A stretch of 64,000 bases of DNA from Pseudomonas sp. Irchel 3H7 (GCF_900187605.1 NZ_FYEA01000011.1:62001-126000); one strand, 5' to 3'. Numbered from the stretch's first letter, positions 45,626 through 54,181 are shown. The notes: a model not told the origin generated them from the sequence alone. Translations and numbers: made by a program.

Positions 45626-45864
45626 GGAGTTCTGACCACTTCACTCGTGGCATTGCAAGAGCACTCGAACGACGTGCAAAGGCACAGCAACAAGCCATGC
45701 AAATTGAAGAGAAGGTTCATGGTGATAGTGATGCAATCGTCACCAAGACAACCAGTGTCACCATTATAAATACTGACACACTTAGTACTGATGAAGAACG
45801 TTACCGCACATCCCTTATCACCAACATGATTAAACTCATTCGCAGCAAAAGGAAAACAGTATAA
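45622..45864 (+). CDS. Uncharacterised small protein, second of three
   Basis: Predicted 80 residues, starting inside the stop of the previous gene (four-base overlap). The N-terminal basic helix (FTRGIARALERRAKAQQQAM) is followed by a Thr/Ser-rich strand segment and a basic end (IKLIRSKRKTV). It may bind nucleic acid; this is a guess from charge only. Confidence 0.6.
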   Translation: MRSSDHFTRGIARALERRAKAQQQAMQIEEKVHGDSDAIVTKTTSVTIINTDTLSTDEERYRTSLITNMIKLIRSKRKTV

Positions 45865-46352
45865 TGACCAGCAAAACAAACGACCGCATTACAATCTCAG
45901 GCACTGCCTCAAAATTTGAAGAAGCTGTATTAAGGCAACGTACAGAAGCTCGGCATAATGTTTATGATCAAACTGATGAATGCACAGTCTTGGTACGTGG
46001 TGAAATCCCGACTCAGTTCCTAAGCAATCTAATTGATCATCACACCAAAGGCTATACGCTATGTCTGAAATACCCGGTGTCAACTGCTCCTGGCAGTTAC
46101 AGTTGCCGTATGGAGAAGCCTGATTCCATTAAGATCAGTGAACGCCAAGCGCTTGATCATCAAGTTAAGCTTGATTACGTCGCTGACTTGGAACGGGAAC
46201 GTGAAGAATACCGTGTGAAGCTCACTAGCCAACTTTTGCAAACCCGTGAGCGGCAAGAAGCCAAGAAGGCTGCTGACAAACAAGCGAAAGTTTTGGCTGA
46301 GATTGCTCAGGAAGTCGCAGCTACATTCGGCGAGTTGATCGTACCGGAGTGA
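45864..46352 (+). CDS. Uncharacterised protein, third of three
   Basis: Predicted 162 residues; the start overlaps the previous stop by one base (TAATG), so it is translationally coupled. An N-terminal beta-rich part (ITISGTASKFEEAVLRQR, VLVRGEIPTQFLSNLIDHH) is followed by a long charged coil from about residue 105 (YVADLEREREEYRVKLTSQ). No known family. A terminator follows at 46432. Confidence 0.62.
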   Translation: MTSKTNDRITISGTASKFEEAVLRQRTEARHNVYDQTDECTVLVRGEIPTQFLSNLIDHHTKGYTLCLKYPVSTAPGSYSCRMEKPDSIKISERQALDHQVKLDYVADLEREREEYRVKLTSQLLQTRERQEAKKAADKQAKVLAEIAQEVAATFGELIVPE

Positions 46353-46431
46353 CAGACGCCGACGGCGATGCCAGCCAGAACCTCCTATAACGCGTTCTGA
46401 GTACATTCCCAATGCAACCCTGCTTATCATC

Positions 46432-46469
46432 GCCCCGACAGCTTACAAGGGTTGTGCGGGGCTTTTGTT
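46432..46469 (+). terminator. Rho-independent terminator
   Basis: Stem GCCCCGACA/TGTGCGGGGC (one bulge) followed by TTTTGTTTG. It ends the operon that starts at 45431. Confidence 0.75.
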
Positions 46470-46732
46470 TGCGTGCAGGAAAGTACAGGGTACGGGCGTT
46501 AACCCGACAAAATAGGTGTGGAAGTTACCGCATTAGTAATGATAAAATCGCCGCACTAGTAATTCGCAATTTTTTCCATCGCATGGTCACAAAGCCTAAC
46601 GTATACGGGCGCTAACGGCCTTTCGAGCCAGCCAGATAGCATTGCAGTATATAGGAAAGGGAGTGATTGAGAGTTTAGTGCTGTGTTAGAGAGTATGTAT
46701 TAGAGATTAATATTAAAGATTAGGGGGAAGGA
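46470..46732. other. Iteron-like direct repeats and AT-rich stretch
   Basis: No gene. Two pairs of 13-base direct repeats, each with one mismatch: TACGGGCGTTAAC (46491-46503) with TACGGGCGCTAAC (46604-46616), and CCGCATTAGTAAT (46528-46540) with CCGCACTAGTAAT (46551-46563, 23 bases apart, about two helix turns). After 46650 the sequence is AT-rich with repeated TTAGAGA and AGATTA words, up to the 46733 gene. It could be an operator region or a replication origin of the excised element. Confidence 0.5.
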
Positions 46733-47194
46733 ATGAGTGAAACGACTGAGGATAAGACCAAGAGAAAATACCTAGCACTGCTGACAGAAAACCAATGGTC
46801 ACACAGGTACTCCGTCTACTATGCTGACCCAGCGATGAGCAAAAGTCTGTTAGCTGATATGGTTGAATTCAAGCAGGTACTGCGCAAGCAATATCCTAAT
46901 CAACCATTCCTTATCCGCATTCAGATGAAGGCTGGCGGGCTGAACGGTGATAAGACTTTGCAGGCTTACCTGACGATCCTGACCACAGCCAGTTCAGAAG
47001 GTTTGAAAGTCGTAGCTCACGATACATTCTCATCCGAGGTGAACATCCAGCGTGGCAAGGTAACGTCAGCAAAGCTGGAAAGCATAGCCAGTGCAATCGA
47101 CAAGCAAAAGCCACATGACTTATCGAAAGTATTCGGTGATGTCAGGGTTAGACGGTACTCGGTATTGAACAAAGAGATGTTGATGCCGCTGTGA
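46733..47194 (+). CDS. Uncharacterised protein downstream of the repeats
   Basis: Predicted 153 residues starting at ATG 46733, just after a purine-rich ribosome site (AGGGGGAAGGA). Soluble, with mixed strands and helices (WSHRYSVYYADPAMSKSLL, QPFLIRIQMKAGGLNGDKT). The position right after the iteron-like repeats would suit a replication or regulatory protein, but nothing in the sequence names it. Confidence 0.6.
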   Translation: MSETTEDKTKRKYLALLTENQWSHRYSVYYADPAMSKSLLADMVEFKQVLRKQYPNQPFLIRIQMKAGGLNGDKTLQAYLTILTTASSEGLKVVAHDTFSSEVNIQRGKVTSAKLESIASAIDKQKPHDLSKVFGDVRVRRYSVLNKEMLMPL

Positions 47195-47450
47195 CCCTTA
47201 CCAATACTATTCAGTAACAGGGATGCATACAGGGCGTAAATCAGGGGCTACGTGCAGTCACGCCTGCCCGAAGTTAGTATGAACTCAGCTACAGCACTGA
47301 TTATACCTTGCCTTCAACCATTTTCGGTTAAGTACGACTCACTTTCCACCGCATAATCACGCACAGCTAAACAATACGATTGAAAACCGGTAATAAAATC
47401 CAGCTTTCAACCTAGGTTACATACTCGCCCTACGACCAGCATCAAACAAA

Positions 47451-48314
47451 CTATTCTCTTCTCAAGTCTTTCATGACATCGCCATACCCCGCTTCCATTA
47501 CGGCCCAGTGACGTTCTAATTGTCGCTGTAAGTCTGCAACATCACAAGCAATGCCAAGGTCTTCGCGTATTGCCACCATTACCTTCAATTGAAAACTTAA
47601 CAGTTCTTTCATCTCAGGCAAAAACCAAACGTTAAACTCATGCATTAATTTCGCATGAACATTGTAAGCAAGCGATCGTGCAGCTGCATATTCTTGAGCT
47701 GTATCGGAGTTAATCTTATATGAGTCTTGAAGATATTGGAGTATTGCTCCATCTTGATGCCCCTGCTCGTGAAGCCTTTGCATTTCCCGTATAAGCCTTG
47801 AAGCTTCGTCAGAAAAAGTAACATAGGATGAGTCGTTAATTTCAATATCCGTCTTTGCATTCTGCACAGGAATAAGTCTAGGCAACACCTTTAGAAACAA
47901 TGCACCGAATTGCGCACTCAACTCTCCTGCCAGCTTCGTGGTATTAGGCTCCGCCACCAACTTTAACTTTGCTATCGACGAGATAATAGACTGAAGCTCC
48001 AAATTCATATCTAAGCTAGCGAGATCACGATTAACTAGCGTGCTAAGATTAATATTTGCACCCTCAATATCCTCAGCCACCTTCAAGTAAACCTCATGCC
48101 TAAGCTTGCTAATTCTCTCTTTTGACTTTTCGCTCGTGTCATGATTAAGCTGCAATATTAGCCGATTGGTATTACTTCTATTCGAAATAATTACTCCAAA
48201 TAGTGTTATGGCAGATGCAACAATGACGCCAAACAAAGCTATACCTGAAGCAACGACCCCAGATAAAATACCAACCGGGACTGTTTTCATAAATTCAATA
48301 AATTGCGCAATCAT
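47451..48314 (-). CDS. Membrane-anchored helical protein
   Basis: Predicted 287 residues. A long N-terminal hydrophobic region (about 10-46, GILSGVVASGIALFGVIVA then SAITLFGVIISNR) forms one or two membrane helices. About 240 mostly helical cytoplasmic residues follow, with coiled-coil character. No catalytic motif. It is preceded by a second membrane gene 44 bases upstream on the same strand, so the two are one unit. No family recognised. Confidence 0.65.
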   Translation of the reverse strand: MIAQFIEFMKTVPVGILSGVVASGIALFGVIVASAITLFGVIISNRSNTNRLILQLNHDTSEKSKERISKLRHEVYLKVAEDIEGANINLSTLVNRDLASLDMNLELQSIISSIAKLKLVAEPNTTKLAGELSAQFGALFLKVLPRLIPVQNAKTDIEINDSSYVTFSDEASRLIREMQRLHEQGHQDGAILQYLQDSYKINSDTAQEYAAARSLAYNVHAKLMHEFNVWFLPEMKELLSFQLKVMVAIREDLGIACDVADLQRQLERHWAVMEAGYGDVMKDLRRE

Positions 48315-48358
48315 TCGTCACTCCCTGATATTGTCGGTGCTGTACGAGTAAAGCCGGG

Positions 48359-48754
48359 TTATACCTTCTTGGGGCGAAAGCCTCGGTACACCCACTTTAT
48401 AGAAATACCAATCAGGTACATGATCAGACTGATTCCAACCCACCACGCAAAATAATATCCAACAAACTTCATTTGCCTGTCAGTTAGTGTGGCGGCCCGC
48501 TCTTTGTATCGATCCACTTCAGCTATTAGGTTGTCGTCTGCGTGCTGTCTCGCATATTTGGAGCACTCTGCTATGGCTTTCTCTTGTCCGTCCATGTTCC
48601 CGAAATACTCTTCACAGGTCACCCAAAGTTTAGCTCTGTCACTTAGCACTAAATACGCCTGTTTCTGTGTAGGGAAAGAGTCATACTTTATGCTGATTAT
48701 CAGCAAGGCTATAACCACACTCAACACGACACCTAACCGCTGCCACCCACTCAT
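48359..48754 (-). CDS. Small two-helix membrane protein
   Basis: Predicted 131 residues; the ATG at 48754 has AAGGAG 6 bases upstream, better than starts further up. Membrane helices at about 6-24 (RLGVVLSVVIALLIISIKY) and 98-120 (YFAWWVGISLIMYLIGISI) bracket a loop of about 70 residues with two Cys (WVTCEEY, IAECSKYA), likely periplasmic. It pairs with the 47451 gene. Confidence 0.65.
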   Translation of the reverse strand: MSGWQRLGVVLSVVIALLIISIKYDSFPTQKQAYLVLSDRAKLWVTCEEYFGNMDGQEKAIAECSKYARQHADDNLIAEVDRYKERAATLTDRQMKFVGYYFAWWVGISLIMYLIGISIKWVYRGFRPKKV

Positions 48755-48997
48755 CTCGTTCTCCTTGTCGAAACAGCTCAACCCATCGGTCATGATGGCA
48801 CACGGTTGACCTGGATTGAACGCACCATGGTTAGGTGACGTTAAAGGAAGCACATTTCAAACGGGCTGTGCTTATCACTACAGGGTGTTGGCGTTAGCCT
48901 TGACTGCTATTTCAATCTCACCTCAGATGCCACCACACGCCGCCACCCACGTGCTGAGCTACGATCTTTACACCACCCATCAAGGACGACGACAACC

Positions 48998-49210
48998 ATG
49001 CAAGACAACCACGCCAACATCACCACTGCTGATGTCCTCACTCTTCTTTTGCACAACCAGCACGCGCTTGCTGCCGCGATTGAAGAACTGTCCTTGTGGG
49101 CAAGGTCTACAGGCTCACCTAAAGTGCATGAGAACGCCGTATCCGCACTGGAAACCCTCGATGAGAATGCATCTGCCATCGCCCTCGGCATAACAAGACT
49201 CCGTCAGTAG
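48998..49210 (+). CDS. Small helical protein
   Basis: Predicted 70 residues with AAGGACG about 10 bases before the ATG. It is all helical by pattern (DVLTLLLHNQHALAAAIEEL, AVSALETLDENASAIALGIT). No family recognised. It precedes the serine recombinase gene by 147 bases. Confidence 0.6.
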   Translation: MQDNHANITTADVLTLLLHNQHALAAAIEELSLWARSTGSPKVHENAVSALETLDENASAIALGITRLRQ

Positions 49211-49304
49211 TTGCACGAAGTGCTGGCATCATCAAACGACCGTTAAATGATACGAGCGAATCAAGATGAAACAGGTATCAATAAAATAGGGTTGACCTTG
49301 CTTT

Positions 49305-49350
49305 GCGATACCAATACAGTGATCCCACCTTTAGCGATACCAGTGGGATC
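49305..49350. promoter_or_regulatory. Repeats upstream of the serine recombinase
   Basis: An 8-base inverted repeat GATCCCAC/GTGGGATC (49321-49328, 49343-49350) and two direct copies of GCGATACCA (49305-49313, 49334-49342) end 7 bases before the recombinase ATG. They may be its own recombination site (res) or its operator. Confidence 0.55.
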
Positions 49351-49357
49351 AACAACC

Positions 49358-49927
49358 ATGAGCCGCACATTTCTCTACTGCCGAGTCAGCACCTCTAATC
49401 AGTTCACCGAGAACCAAATACAAGAAGTGAAGACCGCTGGCTTCGATGTACAGGCGAGCAGGGTGGTGGAGGAAACCATTTCAGGCAGCATCGCCGCCAA
49501 CGAACGTCCTGGCTTTCAGAAGTTGTTGGAGCGCATGGAATCGGGTGATGTGCTGATCGTTACCAAGCTTGACCGACTCGGGCGCAATGCAATGGATGTA
49601 CGTCAGACAGTCGAGCATCTGGCTGGTACTGGCATCCGTGTCCACTGTCTTGCACTTGGTGGCGTAGACCTCACCAGTCCGGCTGGAAAGATGACCATGC
49701 AGGTGTTGGGTGCAGTTGCTGAGTTTGAACGTGACTTACTGATCGAGCGCACACAGTCAGGATTGAAGCGTGCGAGAGCTGAAGGCAAGAAACTAGGTAG
49801 ACCAGAAGCCACAGACACTACCGCCGCCGTGCAGCGATTCAAGGCTCAGAATATGTCGCAATCTGAAGTTGCGGGAGAACTCAAAATTGGCATTGCAACA
49901 GTTAAGCGTCACTGGAACAGAGCCTAG
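49358..49927 (+). CDS. Serine recombinase (resolvase/invertase family)
   Basis: Protein of 189 residues. The catalytic Ser is S11 in YCRVSTSNQ; the conserved KLDRLGRNAMDV, GKMTMQVLGAVAEFERDL and GLKRARAEGKKLGRP segments follow. A C-terminal helix-turn-helix (MSQSEVAGELKIGIATVKR) binds DNA. Length suits a resolvase/DNA invertase. I chose the ATG at 49358 because YxRVS then begins at the usual position; an upstream start would read through the repeats. It may resolve or invert part of the element; no obvious partner site is seen elsewhere. Confidence 0.92.
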   Translation: MSRTFLYCRVSTSNQFTENQIQEVKTAGFDVQASRVVEETISGSIAANERPGFQKLLERMESGDVLIVTKLDRLGRNAMDVRQTVEHLAGTGIRVHCLALGGVDLTSPAGKMTMQVLGAVAEFERDLLIERTQSGLKRARAEGKKLGRPEATDTTAAVQRFKAQNMSQSEVAGELKIGIATVKRHWNRA

Positions 49928-50069
49928 GTCTTATCTGTGAGCCGGTGTGAGCTTCTATAGAAACCTAGCCCAGCTGGTTCCTTTTGTTGCATTCTGAAGG
50001 AATCCAGTAACTGATCCAGAAAACAGAGCACCCTGTAGATTTTCCATCGTGGCTTTTGAGGAATTGCAC

Positions 50070-50915
50070 ATGCGTGGGGATTTAATCTTTGAATCTAAAT
50101 TTCACAACAACTCCGTAGTGATTTTGGATTGCTTGGGGGCCGGTGACCAAAAAAATGGGCGCTGGCTGGAAGAGTCCTTGAATGACATGTCGTCTGTATT
50201 AGGAAGACCCGGCTATTGTGTGCTGAAGCGTATCGGTACGCTTGCTCAGTTAGTTGCTGAGCTGAAGGTCATTGAGAGCAGTTGCCGCATGGGCATTACG
50301 AAGCCGGTTCTTCACGTAGAGGCTCATGGTGATCCTGTCAGGGGGTTGCTGATATCTGGAACCGGTGAGTACGTGAGCTGGCAGAAACTGTCCGATTTGG
50401 TATCGGTCATCAATAGCGCTAGCCAAAATAACGCAGGCTTAGTGCTTGCCTCATGCAATGGCTTCGTGATTACTAATCTAGTCCGTATCAACAAGCCTTC
50501 ACCTTATCATTTTCTACTCGCACCTGACTCAAAGGTGAGTGCGGGGGAACTTCGTACAGTTTTAACCGCTTTTTACAAAGAAATTATTCAGTCGAGCAAT
50601 CTGAATTTTGCGATGGCCGAGCTTCCTCATCACTATAAACGCTACCTCTGCACAGAGTGGTTTTGCGTACGTTTCGCGAAATTCATGAAGCAAAATCTCT
50701 CTGGCAAAGCGAAATCCGCGTTTACTGAAGAGGCTCTCAATGCAGCATTGAAACGGCATGGAAGCGAGCACATCACCGCCCTAAGACGAGCAGTGAAGAC
50801 TTACATTCATTCACCTCAGGCTCTATTTGAATCTTCTGCCGAGATTTTTCTTATGGGGGAGTTACCCGTGGGATACGACCAGTTTGAATCGTTCGTGAAG
50901 GGCCAGCTGGATTGA
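50070..50915 (+). CDS. Caspase/CHAT-like cysteine protease candidate
   Basis: Predicted 281 residues; the ATG at 50070 has GAGGA 7 bases upstream, better than a GTG at 50049. The first 150 residues follow the caspase-fold order. They have strand 1 (SVVILDCLGAGD), a helix, strand 2 (YCVLKRIGTLAQLVAEL), a His-Gly-Asp motif at H86 (VLHVEAHGDPVRG), a Trp-Leu segment (SWQKLSDLV) and a Cys at 129 in LVLASCNGF. The His/Cys spacing of 43 fits CHAT/caspase peptidases. The C-terminal 130 residues are helical and unknown. It could be the protease effector of a defence system. The fold is inferred by motif only. Confidence 0.65.
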   Translation: MRGDLIFESKFHNNSVVILDCLGAGDQKNGRWLEESLNDMSSVLGRPGYCVLKRIGTLAQLVAELKVIESSCRMGITKPVLHVEAHGDPVRGLLISGTGEYVSWQKLSDLVSVINSASQNNAGLVLASCNGFVITNLVRINKPSPYHFLLAPDSKVSAGELRTVLTAFYKEIIQSSNLNFAMAELPHHYKRYLCTEWFCVRFAKFMKQNLSGKAKSAFTEEALNAALKRHGSEHITALRRAVKTYIHSPQALFESSAEIFLMGELPVGYDQFESFVKGQLD

Positions 50916-51008
50916 AACACGATTGCGCTCGCTTTCATTGTTCCCCTTGATCTCTTCTCAACATCCAACCGGTGGATGATGCTGCCCGAACCTCATCTAT
51001 TGATTCCC

Positions 51009-51272
51009 TTAAATTTTGTCAGCGTGCAGGTCTAGGCTAATTAGCAGATTTGCCACAATTTTATGACAATCTTTCTCTGGCACTTCTGTTGTAATGCTAA
51101 TTAAGCCAGCGCTGTTTCTTTTCACTATCGAGCCTAAATTTTCAAAGTGAGCTGCAACGTCTGCGTAAAACATCTCAAGTTTCTGCTCTTGTTCATCAGC
51201 GGATAGTTCATCCCGCATCGGATTGACTGGGGATGGGCCTTGATAGAAAGGTCGGTAGCTGTAAGTTTTCAT
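51009..51272 (-). CDS. Uncharacterised small protein
   Basis: Predicted 87 residues with GGAGA 5 bases before the ATG at 51272. Soluble, acidic middle (DELSADEQEQKLEMFYADVA), strands near the end (GLISITTEVPEKDCHKIV). No family recognised. It lies opposite the caspase-like gene and ends about 94 bases from it. Confidence 0.6.
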   Translation of the reverse strand: MKTYSYRPFYQGPSPVNPMRDELSADEQEQKLEMFYADVAAHFENLGSIVKRNSAGLISITTEVPEKDCHKIVANLLISLDLHADKI

Positions 51273-51873
51273 TTTTCTCCGTTGGTAGTTAGAATTACAT
51301 CGATTCTATCCAAGGGCTTTAGTTATTGCAATTCTATTCATCTGCTCGAATTGGCTTTTCGTACACACGCTGATTTAATCAATGCCTGCCGAAACAAAAG
51401 ATCACCAAAAGTTTACTGATCCCTCACCAGCGAAATCGGTGTACATCGGCATCACTCAGGCCGAAACTGCTTCTATGTATCACAAGTATGTATTCTGAGC
51501 TCCCTGTAGCGATCACAGAGCAACGACAAATACCAAGGCTGTGCGTCACATTCATGTCCAGCTAAAACAGCCCACACTCAATTCTGCGCAACCTGAGACT
51601 TCCCGCCGACTATAAAACGCCATCCCTACGGATTTTGAGGAAGATTGACCACCCACCTTTGTGCAAAAGGTCGTACGGCTGGAAACGTCAGACCAATATC
51701 CAAAGACACCCATCGGATTTCAGAACCACGTGCACGCGAAGTATCACCAGATTGCCGATTCTGAATTTCAGGGAATTGTGGTTGCGTGGCCGAAGCCTAC
51801 TGCAAACAAACCATCAGGCTAAGTCCAATTCGCGCTCCTTTATACGAACAGTGACTATCGCAGCCAGCTGACT
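51273..51873. other. Gene-poor stretch, no supported gene
   Basis: About 600 bases. A 53-codon frame (51661-51822, GTG start, ending AWPKPTANKPSG) has protein-like words but no close ribosome site; possibly a gene remnant. Nothing else recognised. It contains the leaders of the 87-residue gene and perhaps of the XRE gene. Confidence 0.45.
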
Positions 51874-52140
51874 ATGTCCAAGACCATCTATCGCCGTGAG
51901 TACGATGTGCTGCTAACACTCATCGAGAAGCACAGGAAAGACTCAGGACTGACTCAGGTCGCCTGCTCAACGGCTCTCGGGCGCCCACAATCCTTCATGA
52001 GCGATGTTGAAACCGGATCGAGGCGACTAGACATCGTGCAGCTTCGAGACCTGTGCAACGTCCTGGGAATTGAGTTCCAAGTATTGATTGCAGAGTTTGA
52101 AACGTCTCTGTCAGCAGATGCGGGATCGACAGGGCGATGA
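51874..52140 (+). CDS. XRE-family helix-turn-helix regulator
   Basis: Small DNA-binding protein of 88 residues. The helix-turn-helix is SGLTQVACSTALGRPQSFMS followed by DVETGSRRLDIVQL, a standard Cro/C1-type fold. It probably represses a promoter in the module; the nearest genes are the DUF2971 gene (convergent) and the upstream stretch. It has no toxin partner overlapping it. The ribosome site is weak (CAGCTGACT before ATG). Confidence 0.88.
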   Translation: MSKTIYRREYDVLLTLIEKHRKDSGLTQVACSTALGRPQSFMSDVETGSRRLDIVQLRDLCNVLGIEFQVLIAEFETSLSADAGSTGR

Positions 52141-52294
52141 CTTTATTGAAGAGAGTTTTCGTTACAACCAGCACTTAGTTGCTATCTTTGCTCAACTCCT
52201 CTCAAAGTGAGGTGTGTGCACCATATCCTGTAGAAAGTCTCGGTCGTCTCTCAGAGACTAACTGGGATAACCCCAATATCTCGCACCAGATAAA

Positions 52295-53086
52295 TCAGAT
52301 GTTTATTATTTCCACGGTACTTATTCTTGCAACAGCCTGCTTAAATTTTACAGTACCGGGCATATGCCTCATGATGAATTTTTTTACATCCTCTCGCATT
52401 CGACAACCAAAAATAATCGACTCTATAAAGTTATGATTGTATGGTATTTTTATAAAGTTCTTGCCCTTAGGTATGCGCCCCATTTCGTTGTTAGCTTGAA
52501 ACCTGTATTCAGACTCATACTCCCACTCGTCAAGCTTAGTTCTCAAAGCACTCCAGATTTGATGACCTAGGTCGTCACCGTCGTAAATTTTAAAATGCAG
52601 GCGATGCAAGTCTATTGTATTTAGCTTTGGGATGGTTTTTTTATAGCTTACTTTTTCAGCCTTCATGAACTCCGATCTAAATTCAATGCAGAATCCTTTA
52701 TGAGCGCCAGCATAATGCGACCACATCAAATTACTGACAGGATTACTTGAGACCGACATGAACGCATAACTATCTATCGTTTCATTAAAACTGCTTTCAA
52801 AGCCTTTGATTATTTCAAGGCCACGGGCAGTGAATTCGCCTTTGTGTATGCACTCGGAAATTAATTTTTTATCATTCTTTCCAACAAGAGATTTAAGTTC
52901 TTTAAATTCTCTAGGTGTTGGTCGAACCAGCTCTATCTTTGAATCAAAAAGGTCGTTAAAGTTTGTTCTACTGGAAAAAATCGCTTGATTGTTTAGTACC
53001 GCGTCAATCGCCCAATCTTTTGATAAATCGTCAAAGTTTTCGATACTGCGATATTTGTAGAAATATTTTGGATAGTCCTCGCTCAC
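52295..53086 (-). CDS. DUF2971 family protein
   Basis: Protein of 263 residues from a GTG at 53086 with AGGAG 7 bases upstream. Family signs: YFYKYRS near the start, AIFSSRTNFNDLFD, NLMWSHYAGAHKGFCIEF, and W-E-YE-EYR in the middle (DEWEYESEYRFQA). DUF2971 genes are frequent in mobile islands, sometimes in abortive-infection or defence contexts; the biochemical role is not settled. Strongly AT-rich (about a third GC by eye), a sign of recent transfer. Confidence 0.85.
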   Translation of the reverse strand: MSEDYPKYFYKYRSIENFDDLSKDWAIDAVLNNQAIFSSRTNFNDLFDSKIELVRPTPREFKELKSLVGKNDKKLISECIHKGEFTARGLEIIKGFESSFNETIDSYAFMSVSSNPVSNLMWSHYAGAHKGFCIEFRSEFMKAEKVSYKKTIPKLNTIDLHRLHFKIYDGDDLGHQIWSALRTKLDEWEYESEYRFQANNEMGRIPKGKNFIKIPYNHNFIESIIFGCRMREDVKKFIMRHMPGTVKFKQAVARISTVEIINI

Positions 53087-53265
53087 GTACTGCTCCTATG
53101 AATTAAGAAAATTGCCATCCAAGAAACCCAATAAATATTACCGGCTCCAGTTACCGCTGGTTGCCAGCATCAGTTAACCAGCATTTTACAGGACGCTGCG
53201 TCTTTTGACATGATGCACCTTTGACGGTGCTTCGCACTGTCATTTAACCCTGCGAGGGAACGTCG

Positions 53266-53982
53266 ATGCTCCATATGTTTTTGCCGTTTGACCAGCACTT
53301 TGATTCAGGCTTTGGTGCGGTTGCAGACTCTTTTCGGTATTCAGCCGATGCACTCGCTGATACCCCCGGTGGTATAGGACTAAACTCCCATCTTCCTATC
53401 AGCTTCCTGTACAGACACGCTATCGAGCTGTATTTGAAGTCAGGAATTATCCTGCTACATCGGAAGTTTGCAGTTCCCTATGGCGATACTCCATCAGATG
53501 GAGAGCCAAGTGTCATGGTTGGGCAAAAGCGAGAGCCCTTGCACAGAGTCCATAGCCTCGCCCCCCTGTACACAGAGTTTTGCGCTCTTCTTGCTGATTT
53601 AGCCGAGTCCTTATCGCAAGTTCCGGAAACGAAACCTGAGTACTGGGTGATGACTACGGAGCTAGACGAGTGGATAGAAGCAATTGAAGCCACAGATAAG
53701 TCTAGTACGTTCTTTCGCTACCCGGTTACAAAGGACGCAGAGCGTGACAGCCAGAAATCAACTATTAGGCGTGATGATATCGAAAGCATGACCCAGCGAA
53801 TGCACGATGACGGCCCCGCGGTGAAGGCCATGCTGATACTTAACGATGCTGGTGAAGCTGTCGAGGCATACTCCCACGACGACACACAAAACAAGGAGGT
53901 CATCGCTACTCTCCGACAGGCAGCAGAAATGCTCTACAACATGCGCGCGATGATGTCGTATACGTTAGTCGGAGGTCGATAA
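53266..53982 (+). CDS. HEPN-like protein candidate
   Basis: Predicted 238 residues. The helix SFLYRHAIELYLKSGIILL (about 47-65) looks like the R-x-(A/L)xELxLK helix seen in HEPN-type helical bundles, and the C-terminus has another long helix (TLRQAAEMLYNMRAMM). The canonical RNase motif R(X4-6)H is not evident, so activity is open. It may be a sensor or toxin of the island. The start ATG at 53266 has GAGGGA about 7 bases upstream. Confidence 0.55.
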   Translation: MLHMFLPFDQHFDSGFGAVADSFRYSADALADTPGGIGLNSHLPISFLYRHAIELYLKSGIILLHRKFAVPYGDTPSDGEPSVMVGQKREPLHRVHSLAPLYTEFCALLADLAESLSQVPETKPEYWVMTTELDEWIEAIEATDKSSTFFRYPVTKDAERDSQKSTIRRDDIESMTQRMHDDGPAVKAMLILNDAGEAVEAYSHDDTQNKEVIATLRQAAEMLYNMRAMMSYTLVGGR

Positions 53983-54137
53983 CCAAGGCTTGAGATGCGA
54001 CTTCCCTGTGAGCTGACAGGTTGTAATTGAACCCCCATCGAGTGGCGCTTTTTCATGCGCGTCCGATATGCAGAGCGCTGTGCAATAACGGCTGGAAAGG
54101 CAGCGCTTATCCGACGATGGTGCATTTGGTACACCTG

Positions 54138-54160
54138 AGTGGTCAAAGCAAGTGGTCAAA
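54138..54160. repeat. Integrase arm-type repeats, right end
   Basis: Two direct copies of AGTGGTCAAA (54138-54147 and 54151-54160) with the same 13-base spacing as the pair at 42486, about 63 bases inside the right att. Confidence 0.7.
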
Positions 54161-54181
54161 TGCAAAAATCAACGGATACAA

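Noticed and set aside
46412..46615. Frame of 67 codons in the repeat region
   Set aside because: It crosses the terminator and the direct repeats and has random-like composition.
51661..51822. Frame of 53 codons (GTG start) ending AWPKPTANKPSG
   Set aside because: Protein-like words, but the nearest GAGGA is about 20 bases upstream and no start or family is convincing. Kept as a possible remnant only.
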